This document shows positions 23,595 through 32,188 of a DNA stretch of 60,000 bases, piece by piece. The DNA comes from Antedon mediterranea. Taxonomy: Eukaryota > Echinodermata > Crinoidea > Comatulida > Antedonidae. The notes beneath the pieces are model-generated. The model did not search any database and was not told the DNA's origin. It saw only the letters and a list, made by a program, of their open reading frames with translations. Each line of letters begins with the position of its first letter. The stretch's first letter is position 1. The position numbers and the translations under genes were made by a program. Location of the stretch: positions 11,060,601 through 11,120,600 of the forward strand of contig NC_092677.1 of assembly GCF_964355755.1 (NCBI RefSeq), written 5' to 3'.

Positions 23595-23956
23595 AACAGA
23601 AAATTGAAAGGCCTATTAGAAGAAATGCAGGATAACAGCTATAAGAGGATCACACTTTGCTTTGGATCGAGAAGATGTTAAGAGGAGAAGATGGCAAATA
23701 TTACATTAGTGATTCACACATTCATAGTATTCTCGATTACATGGCTGGTCGGTCCTATGGATTACGGGTTAGATGACATGAAAATATCAATTTATGTTTT
23801 TTGTTTGCCGTTCATACACAGACTATGATTAATATCTCCTTAGGGTGGTATCGAGGTGCAAATATCAGACTATACTACCCGTAGGTCTGCTTGATCATAT
23901 TGAATAAAACGCAGGTAAAATGGCTGTATATCCCTTACTAATAGTAGGCCTATAAT

Positions 23957-24149
23957 TTATGCTTGGTTCGTAACGTCACTTGTTATTGGTTAACTCCGCT
24001 TGCGTTATCTCTACGCACTTGCCTTCCGTCTCTAGTGAGAAGCAACCTTTATGATTTAACTTCATCATTTTTCCTCAATTTTTACAACAGAAATTCAAAT
24101 TAAAATTCGCATAAAATATTAATAGTAGTGATCCCTTTTATTTATACTT
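23957..24149 (+). repeat. Duplicated segment with MITE family 2 half-element, copy B
   Basis: This is the direct repeat of 22612-22816, 1.34 kb away. The shared part runs well beyond the MITE, so the pair reflects a duplication that carried flanking DNA or a longer family 2 relative. Small length differences lie in the ACGTATATACGTCATATAGG part, which is shorter here. Confidence 0.75.
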
Positions 24150-25316
24150 TTTCACTTCATCGGATACAATATTACTGAAGGAACATAACAGTGCCATTAA
24201 TAGGCCAGATTTGAATCTACATGGTAGTTGGGCCCACTACAAAATCAATCAATCAGAACGCCACCTAGTTACGGAGACTAAAAAAAAAAAACATAAGTGC
24301 TACAATAGCCTAAGCATAACATAAGCATACAATTCCTGTAATAAATAAAACTCAGGTTGAGTCAACAATCAGAAATTATATAATGTCAGTCATATATTAT
24401 TAACAAACAGTCGGTTTCTGTATGTGATTATCCAATTGTGTAGAATTTTAGATGATATATGATATGATGATTTTTTTTTCAAATATCTGCGATAACAATG
24501 TGATTTATTCGTCGCTTTTAGTATCTGGAAAATTGGCGGATTAATATTAATTCGTATAAGTAAGATCCGTGACTTAGAAACCGTCTACAGGCCATGGACT
24601 TAAATCATGTCTAATTCAAATTGTATCAATTTTGTGTATACAGTCTTTTAGAGTAAATAACTTGGTAGCTGTAGGCTATTTAACGGTCTGTCGTTTCCTT
24701 ACAAACATGTATTTGTCAATACAATATGAAATGGCAGGAGAAAGTTTTCGATTTGAGACGTAGGACTAATATAAATTAAGCATTACGCCATTTTGACCAA
24801 GTCATCCTCCACTAAAATCCTTTTTTTACGAAGAACGGTAGACATCCTTATCAACCTAAACATTACTACACTTAAAATACAAATTATTGACATACTGACA
24901 AATAATAATTACAATTTAAGGTGTAACTTTAAAGTAAGCCCATGAGGGAAAAGTAAACGATTAACTCGTTGAACTTGACTAAGCTATGACTTAATGAAAC
25001 AAAGCTGAAATACGTAAGCTAACTGACATTCAAAATGTTACTGACCACCCACAAACATTTGAGGTTTAAGTTGGCCTCACATTCTTCTTTATATGTATCA
25101 TGCAGGTATTATTTATTTGAATTATAACTATACATTCTAAAACGTACATATCCAACGGGACATATGTACAGTTCATTTTAGATTTTGGCAGCCTATATTT
25201 AGATTAAACACATGCTAATTATAAACTTATCATGTCACATCATCTTTGATTGTTATTTGTTGGATATGAAATTATGTTATTCAGAAATAAAGTGATCAAT
25301 CAATCAATCAATCAAT

Positions 25317-25695
25317 AACATGTTACACGATAAGATGTTACACGATAACGTGTTACACGATAACGTGTCACACGATAACGTGTTACACGATAACGTGTTA
25401 CACGATAACGTGTTACACGATAACGTGTCGCATCATAACGTGTCGCACCATAACGTGTCGCCCGATAACGTGTCGCCCGATAACGTGTCGCCCGGTAACG
25501 TGTCGCCCGATAACGTGTCACATGATAACATGTCGATGTGATAACATGTCACGTGATAACATGTCACTGGTACACATGTCACATGATAACATGTCACTGG
25601 TACACATGTCACATGATAACATGTCACTGATACACATGTAACATAATAACGTGTCGCATCATAGCATGTCACTGATACCATGTCACATGATAACG
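25317..25695 (+). repeat. 15-bp minisatellite with palindromic core
   Basis: The left half repeats CGTGTTACACGATAA and CGTGTCACACGATAA, then CGTCGC-type variants. The right half alternates CATGTCACATGATAA with CATGTCACTGGTACA as a 30-bp higher-order unit. Since 15 is a multiple of three, both strands give open frames of five-residue repeats (LHDNV and TRYRA); these are artefacts. Confidence 0.95.
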
Positions 25696-26200
25696 TTAAG
25701 TTACGATCTGATAAGTTACCCAAATGAAACAGCTAACCGAATACATTGTGCGTTTTAATAATACTACTGTAGGCAGTCAACCAATACAAAATGATTTTCG
25801 ATCTAATTGTTTAAATCAGTATTGGATTTTCAGGAGAACAACTTTAACCCATAATCCGAAGATAATCATGTATAATTAATGTAGATTTAACAGCATTATC
25901 AGCGAAAACTTTAATATTTAACAAACTAGGACGCTGCTTTTTAAAAGCACATTTCCTGTCGTATACAATCATTGATTTCTATATTACGTCTATGAACTTT
26001 GACGTCTAATTATATAGGCCTAATGAATATTATTAGCCTTAGCGTCACCTTTGGTGGCCGTATTGTTATATATAACGAGCATCGATGGTCTTATATCACC
26101 TCCAACTGCCGTTTCCGAATTCTCATTCATTGTTCCGATTTATAAAATCTAATTATAAAAAGAAGTGGTGTGGGCCATTAACACCGTAAATATTAGATTT

Positions 26201-26335
26201 TTAAGAGACTTGTCGAGAGGACAGGTCGACGTCAGGGCACGAGCCTATAGTGATGTGTCCTCGATCTTGAAAACTTAAGCGTGCCAACTGAACGACCAAA
26301 AGGTCGCAGCGTGGATTCCAAGGTTCAAAAGTCAT
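26201..26335 (-). other. GC-richer block with short open frames on both strands
   Basis: A minus-strand ATG frame of 44 codons (starting MTFEPWNPRCDLLVVQLA, ending DLSSRQVS) fills a locally GC-rich, high-complexity block. The plus strand also stays open for much of it (FLRDLSRGQVDVRARAYSDV). No family is recognised and no splice pair is convincing. It could be a fragment of an exon, a conserved noncoding element or chance. Confidence 0.2.
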
Positions 26336-27131
26336 TTTAAGAAGAGTATATAATATCAGCCTATATTATTTCTAACAGCTCGAGGTAAGAACGCTCATCT
26401 AAACGTATAGTCAATAGTTCAATTAAAACCTAAGTATTAAACTACAGATTAAATAGGACTAATGAAGATTATTTTATTAAGGAGCAATGTAGGACACACC
26501 TGTTGATTGACCTTTAACCCCTTAAATCATATCCCATGCTTCAACAAATATCTGTTGCTAGGTTGAGACAGTCAATGTTGTCCATGTCAACTTTAGCTTT
26601 AGCCAATACGACGTTCGTATGATAACATAGGCGGGATTTGAGGACGCGAGTACGCCTAAAAAAGTTAGGCGTTGAATTAAAAGCATCAGTGACATAACAA
26701 ACGCATTTCTTTGTGTTTCAATAATTTAGTAATAATTATTTGTATATTGTACAAGTTACGGCTAATTATAATTGAATAAATATATTTATATTTTAAGACA
26801 ACTACAGGTATTTCCGCTTAAAGTACCGTTTAGTTTCGCCGATTATCTATCTGTTGCGCATGTATGATAAAGTTACGCTAGGTTTATGTGACATAATGTG
26901 ACATTGTATTACAGTGTATCTCCAATGTAGAGATACAGTAGAGATAGTGAGGTGTTAGGTTTAATACTCTTTGGCATCAATTACACCTGGATGAAATTGT
27001 TACTCCTCTCAACTCTTATCTGGTTGTAACGTAACTCTTGTCATTAATGCTCATTTCTTATTCCATACGCATCAAACAGTGAGAAATACAGGATTAATAA
27101 ATTAGGCGTATAATTATTGTGCTTAAGACTT

Positions 27132-27350
27132 AAGCTTCATCCTCACTACAGACGCAAGGATGTAAGCGCAACGTAAGTGATTTGACCAATCACAAGCGAT
27201 GGATTATTATAACAGTGGCTTCTCATTGGCCAACTAGCTTAAGTTGCGTCTGCGTATTTACGTTGCGTCTGCGTATTTACGTTTCGTCTGCGTATTTACG
27301 TTGCGTCTGCGTTTTTAAGTTGCGTCTGCATGGTGGGAATTACGCTTTAG
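27132..27350. mobile_element. MITE family 2, copy 3, with an internal 19-bp tandem repeat
   Basis: Left end AAGCTTCATCCTCACTACAG, core GACCAATCACAAGCGATGG, right end ATGGTGGGAATTACGCTT. Between about 27240 and 27335 the right arm has expanded into five copies of GTTGCGTCTGCGTATTTAC with small changes. Confidence 0.75.
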
Positions 27351-27479
27351 GGAGCGGAGTAGAGTGGTGAGTATTGGTATCAGAGAAGATGCCAGCGGTG
27401 TTGTGCAATTACACACAAAGTACGTACACATTGGTTGTGAATTACATGAATAAATTTAATTGGTGAACAATAAAAGCAA

Positions 27480-27844
27480 TTTTATTTTATTTATTTATTC
27501 ATTTAGCATCCATTCAACAATAAATTTAAAATACATAAACAAAGAATATAGGATTTAAAAATGTATAAAACTAAATTGAATGGATGCAAGGACGACCCAT
27601 ACAATCGACAAGTCAATTTATTTCCAATGAGGTCCAAAATGTTTTTGGAACAAGTAGAATTATAGAATACCTCTAGTAATGTAATACAGATAAGTCAATA
27701 TAGTTTCCAGTGTACATTTTCAAAATTTTGATTTAAATGTAGTTCTACTGTTAAATTGATGTCATTCCTAAAGAATATAGCCAGGTAAAGAAATTCCCTG
27801 TTCAAATTGTCAAGGAAATGGAGTTTTAAAATACTTCTATGCTT
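27480..27844 (-). mobile_element. Probable retroposon 3' end with a 49-codon frame, or a lone exon
   Basis: On the minus strand an open frame follows GCATGCATAG at 27844 and runs to TGA at 27697-27695. It encodes KHRSILKLHFLDNLNREF and further to NFENVHWKLY. After it come about 200 AT-rich bases and a tail of AATAAATAAATAAAATAAAA type ending near 27480. The tail type recurs at 42565, 48186, 57653 and 59655, so a retroposon 3' end is the simplest reading. The peptide looks protein-like but is not recognised, and a terminal exon of a minus-strand gene is possible. Confidence 0.3.
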
Positions 27845-28065
27845 CTATGCATGCAGATAAAGAAATATACTGTAACGTGACTTTTTTGTGTAAGGATTGT
27901 GATCCCTGAACACGGGATGTTTTTGTTTTAATAGAGAAGAAAATATAAAAAAAAAGGGAAAAGAAAAAAAAAAAAAAAAAAATATTATATTAATTTATAT
28001 AATAATACGAGACTACATGATTAGATTTCAAGTTTATTAAATTCTTTTAACTTCTTTTTTAACTG

Positions 28066-28122
28066 GAATATTATCCCTTAGCCTGTAGGTTTAGAACAAA
28101 CAATAAAATCGATTTCAAAACA
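28066..28122 (+). pseudogene. Decayed duplicate of the exon at 28211
   Basis: ATATTATCCCTTAGCCTG, GGTTTAGAACAAACAATAAA and ATCGATTTCAAAACAA recur with about 80-85% identity at 28218-28276, inside the first exon of the gene candidate to its right. This copy lacks the splice acceptor and runs into TAA, so it is not functional. The two copies are 146-150 bases apart. Confidence 0.55.
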
Positions 28123-28123
28123 A

Positions 28124-28309
28124 ATGAATAAAAGAAGCAGGACATATCTGTATGCACATTACATTGCAATGACATTCTATAATACTTCTCACTTTCCTTC
28201 ATCTATCCAGGGACTGCAATATTATCCCTTAACCTGCGGGTTTAGAACGGACAATAAAGATCGATTTCAAAACAATAATTTCTATTCAAATGCGTCTCTT
28301 GCTGTGCGG
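28124..28309 (+). CDS. Unrecognised gene candidate, exon 1
   Basis: An ATG at 28124 opens a frame of 62 codons ending at CGG|GTATGT (28309) in phase 0. Alternatively the exon starts at 28211 after the strong acceptor CTTTCCTTCATCTATCCAG, giving 33 codons from GLQYYPLTCGFRTDNKDRFQ to NASLAVR, with earlier exons unseen. The next two exons join in phase without stops. The protein is not recognised. The segment FYSNASLAVRALVDDVLQDM across the first junction faintly resembles the first helix of Tctex1/DYNLT dynein light chains, but the later part does not fit, so I assign no function. Confidence 0.45.
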
Positions 28310-28401
28310 GTATGTTCCTATTGAGGATGAAAAGAATATTTGTAAAACAGCGTTTAACATCATCATTTTACTTGTCATATCAAATCATATGATATTCTTA
28401 G

Positions 28402-28594
28402 GCCTTGGTTGATGACGTGTTGCAGGACATGAAACACGAGCTGGTGTGTGGAAGCCGTCTGCGTAGCCTAATGATCGCCACTTCCCAGGATGATTATACT
28501 TCTTATAACTTTATAGCGCCAAAGGTGTTCCTAATAAAATTAGTGATTGCAAGAAAAGAAAAGGACAAAGCAAATGTACTAGACGTAAATACAG
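28402..28594 (+). CDS. Unrecognised gene candidate, exon 2
   Basis: The exon follows ATATTCTTAG after a 92-bp intron and ends ACAG|GTAACA in phase 1. It encodes 64 residues in four readable parts: ALVDDVLQDMKHELVCGSRL, RSLMIATSQDDYTSYNF, an aliphatic strand-like KVFLIKLVIA, then a lysine-rich ARKEKDKANVLDVNT. The composition is of much higher complexity than the AT-rich surroundings. A competing donor AAAG|GTGTTC at 28524 would shorten it but would break the phase match with the next exon. Confidence 0.5.
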
Positions 28595-28706
28595 GTAACA
28601 AAGGCTAGATTGCTCATATACCAGTAAACATAACGTACAAAGGTAATACAAGATTCAATATAAACAGTTTAAATGTTATTTTTTGTGTGTTTTTGTCATT
28701 TATCAG

Positions 28707-28792
28707 AAAATATTCTTGCAAAAGGAGTACTAAAAGTATTGCCAAAACGTGTTCATTTCGATACAAATATCAACTTTGGCTTAAAATTTTAA
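28707..28792 (+). CDS. Unrecognised gene candidate, exon 3 (C-terminus)
   Basis: After a 112-bp intron with the acceptor TTTTTGTCATTTATCAG, the exon joins as G|AA to make Glu. It continues NILAKGVLKVLPKRVHF and DTNINFGLKF to a TAA at 28790-28792. With exon 1 from its ATG the protein totals 154 residues. It has no signal peptide and no clear membrane helix, is basic near the end, and has no motif I know. The longer frame visible from 28687 in another phase is a shadow. Confidence 0.45.
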
Positions 28793-28937
28793 CACTCTTT
28801 ATTCTGCCGAGACTCTTAAAGTACATTTCCAACAAATGTTTACTTTATTGTAATTGTATTATGCTGTTTGAATATGATTTATTGACAGCTATAGATTATA
28901 ATATTTCTCGCAATTAATGTTAATGTGTTAATGATAT

Positions 28938-28943
28938 AATAAA
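28938..28943 (+). other. Polyadenylation signal of the gene candidate at 28.1-28.8 kb
   Basis: AATAAA lies 146 bases after the stop codon. A canonical signal at this distance supports a transcribed gene, although AATAAA is common in this AT-rich DNA. Confidence 0.35.
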
Positions 28944-29010
28944 CTAACGTTGAGTATCATCCATTTGCACGCAAATTGAAACCTTATCGTAAATGACTGA
29001 TGTTACTATA

Positions 29011-29152
29011 AAGCTTGGTTCACCAACGCAATGTCGTAGGTGCAACGCGAGGAATTGACCAATCACAGAAAAAGTTCGGACGGTTCATCGCGTTGTGATT
29101 GGTCAATCACTTACGGTGCGGTTATGTCCTTGCGTTGCATCCAAGTGGGAAC
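29011..29152. mobile_element. MITE family 2, copy 4
   Basis: Left end AAGCTTGGTTCACCAACGCA, core GACCAATCACAGAAAAAG and its inverse TGTGATTGGTCAATCACTT, right end CAAGTGGGAACC with the last bases lost. Confidence 0.75.
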
Positions 29153-29364
29153 CTAATGGACACTATTTTAATCACCAACAATGCACTTCACTTTAATCTT
29201 CCATTCGTCTATCAAAGATCCATAATATAAAGCGAAAAAACAAAGAAAATAAGATAATACAGTATTCATTCAAAGGAAAGTATTTTTGTTTAAATTTTTT
29301 CAAAGATTGAATTAAGTTAGAAATAAAGACAAGAAACGTAAAAGAGCAAATGAATAAAATTCGA

Positions 29365-29564
29365 TTAAGCGTAACGCAACGCAGCGACGTGTTGACGCAA
29401 AGGGCTGTATTGCGTAATCACATGTGGGAACCGACGACGCAATAGTGCTGCAAACATCGCAGGTTTGATTTCACGCAGGCGGAGGCAAACACAATTATTA
29501 GAAGGGCATTTGCTTACGTTGCATAAGTTGCGTTACGTTGCGTTGGTAGTGGGAACCAAGCTTT
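29365..29564. mobile_element. MITE family 2, copy 5
   Basis: It begins AAGCGTAACGCAACGCAGCG and ends TTGGTAGTGGGAACCAAGCTT. The middle, with ATGTGGGAACCGACGACGCA, suggests a nested or rearranged end. It lies only 213 bp right of copy 4. Confidence 0.7.
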
Positions 29565-30305
29565 AAGGACTATATATCGACGTATTATATTCAAGAAGAA
29601 CGTTTATGTAGGAGTATGTTATAATTCAAAGTTAATTTGCCCTTTTTGTTTTAGAAATCTCAGAACTAAATAAATTCTTAAGTTGAGTTGTATTGTACAT
29701 TAGCTAAGCTAACAATGTAAGTAAAGTATATTGGGTAGTGCAATGTTCAATAAAACCGTCTATAATATATAACGATTACGGTACATTAGCTGTATATTAC
29801 ATTACGAGATTTGATTGGTCGCTTAGTAAGTTAGCATTAAAAATAGCCACTGCTGATTGGTCGTAGTAAGCAGACGTTCACAGGAGAGTTTACGGTACCA
29901 CACCCACAGCGCACGACCTGGGGATTTGACCGTTATGATCATTCATACTTTATAAACGCTACATTTGGCAGTGATTATGAACTTCGGATTCAGTTTCAAT
30001 AATGATGAAGTTAAGCAATGGTATATTCATATTCATATTCATATTCATAATGAACCAAAATATGATTTAAAAAACGAAGATGATGATCCCAACTTGTTTA
30101 GGTTGTGGGATTTACCCTTCAAATTGACGTCACAAATTTATGTTTTTTTCGCTTTAGCTAAGTTTTTCCCTGCCTTATTCAATGTAATTTGTTTTTTTGT
30201 TTGTTAATGATATTCTGTTAGAGTGCATTAACATAATGATTATATCACTTCGATACAATCCGCCGGACTGGAATCGGTAACATCTATTATTTGTTTTGTA
30301 TTCAA

Positions 30306-30585
30306 TGTACATTTTGTATTATATGTATATATATATATGTAAATTTTGTATTATATGTATATATATATATGTACATTTTGTATTATATATATATATATAT
30401 ATGTACATTTTGTATTATATGTATATATATATATGTATATTTTGTATTATATGTATATATATATATGTATATTTTGTATTATATGTATATATGTACATTT
30501 TGTATTATATGTATATATATATGTATATTTTGTATTATATGTATATATATATATGTACATTTTGTGTACATTTTGTATTATATAT
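30306..30585 (+). repeat. AT-rich minisatellite
   Basis: About eight or nine copies of GTACATTTTGTATTATATG followed by a variable TA run, unit length 26-34 bp. The three overlapping open frames here (YIYMYILYYM repeats) are artefacts. Confidence 0.95.
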
Positions 30586-31872
30586 ATATTGCTGGAAATA
30601 AATGAATATATCTATTTCACTACGTGCTAATGTACAGAAAGAATATTTAATATATCAACATTTCATACATTGATTTCACAATACAGAGGAAGTTTATGTC
30701 CCCCTTTATCATAATTAAAGACTATATTTTTTATGTCAAGGTAATTAAAATTATTATTATTCATATCTAGATAATTCTACTGAAATTTCAAAGGATAATT
30801 GCAATAATTATAATACAATTTCTATAAATTAAGTATTTAGACCTTTTACCACTTTAACACATTCTTATTAATGGTGTTAACTTATTTGTAAGAAGTAATG
30901 GAAAAAAAATAAGAAAAATAGTGGAAATAATAAAGGTGGGTTGTTCCCACGAAAGACAAAAAAAAAGATATTTCAAAGGATAGTAAGTTACAACCTAGTA
31001 CGAAGGAACACGGATAGACCAGAGAATGTGTTGATGACATTGAGGGAGGGGGTGTAAAAGTGAAAACTTATTGTATTCAATTTTGGTTATATCCTGTTGT
31101 GTATCGATCACTACCTAGCACAAAAAGTTACACAAAGGGAACAGGATGTCTTGTTCAAACCGTAAAGGTTATAGTTTATACCTCCGTAGCAGAATGTTGG
31201 GACGTGTTCGGGGCGCAAGTAGGACACGTTGGGTACAAATAGGATATTGGATAAACTGTTTAGCTTTTTAGGTGAAAAAATCGCCATTATATCCAAGACT
31301 TCCGTAAATTTTTAATCCTAAATGTTTATACCGTCATATCTTAACAATCCATTATAAAGATATTACAAAGAATAAAGTTTAGTTATTGTTAGGTGTGGTA
31401 AAATTGTACCGCCTAGCACCAATGCGACACAAAGGAACCGGATCAATAAATGGGCTTATGTGGCATTTTATGTGGCATATAGGGAAAAAATACATTTTTG
31501 TCTCTCTGAAGATCTTGTTAAAGGCCTGGTCATGCAGAAATTCCTGCCTAGGCAACAAAATGTTTAAATATTTTTAAAAAATTGTACGGTACTGGATTCT
31601 ATTTTATCAGCGCGATTGATTTCAGTTTTCTAGTAAAATGAAGCACCAGTGTTCGAGGTTTCAGGTCAAAATGAATAGATCTTAGACGAAGCGGCAACAC
31701 AAACACCAGAATATGAATATAAAACAGGAATTTATGTAGACATTATTATTTCGGGATAACTTAAAGTTCAAAGTTCAACTATAAACACTATAAATGATAA
31801 TAGACGTAGGTGTAACCGCAATAATTTCCTTCGGAAACGGGAGATTAAGAGAATTTCGATGAAATGGTGGTA

Positions 31873-32188
31873 GGGTGGACAACTTCGATTCCAGCGCTAA
31901 CGTTTAGTCGGTGAAGTGATTGGAAGATAAGGCAACGCAGACTGATGCAGTACACGACAGACACATCTACGTAGTATTCTAATGCATCGTCGTCTTCGGC
32001 GCCGCGTCGTAGATAGTAACGCTGTTGCATCATGGTCTACAGCACCGACGCGTCGTACATATCGCGTGGAAAGGATGGACAACGTCGGTTCTAACGCTAA
32101 CGTTCAGTCTGTGAAGTGATAGGAAGAGACACATCTACATAGTAATCTATTGCATCGTCGTCTTTGGCGCCGCGTCGTAGATCTCTTG
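31873..32188 (+). repeat. Direct duplication in a GC-richer block
   Basis: Parts of 31873-32010 recur at 32068-32188. Shared segments in order are GGTGGACAAC/GATGGACAAC, CGCTAACGTT(T/C)AGTC, GTGAAGTGAT(T/A)GGAAGA, ACACATCTAC(G/A)TAGTA and GCATCGTCGTCTT(C/T)GGCGCC followed by GCGTCGTAGAT. The second copy lacks about 50 bases in the middle. The minus-strand frames over it are not recognised. Confidence 0.75.

Larger units (their letters stand above)
22066..25316. other. Intergenic repeat-rich DNA
   Basis: Apart from the MITE copies and the duplication listed separately, no coding exon is recognised here. A 45-codon ATG frame at 23691 (MANITLVIHTFIVF start) has a signal-like hydrophobic beginning but no other support. 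Just before the next minisatellite, GAAATAAAGTGATCAATCAA at about 25284 looks like a plus-strand retroposon tail. Confidence 0.5.

Noticed and set aside
23691-23828. 45-codon frame with a hydrophobic start
   Set aside because: Too short and unsupported; such frames are expected by chance in 60 kb.
25312-25723. Open frames on both strands with five-residue repeats
   Set aside because: Direct product of the 15-bp minisatellite.
27389-27470. ATG frame beginning MPAVLCNYTQ as a first exon for the gene at 28.1 kb
   Set aside because: The only good donor leaves phase 1, whereas the exon at 28211 needs phase 0.
30291-30630. Three frames rich in Tyr and Ile
   Set aside because: Translation of TATA-rich tandem DNA.
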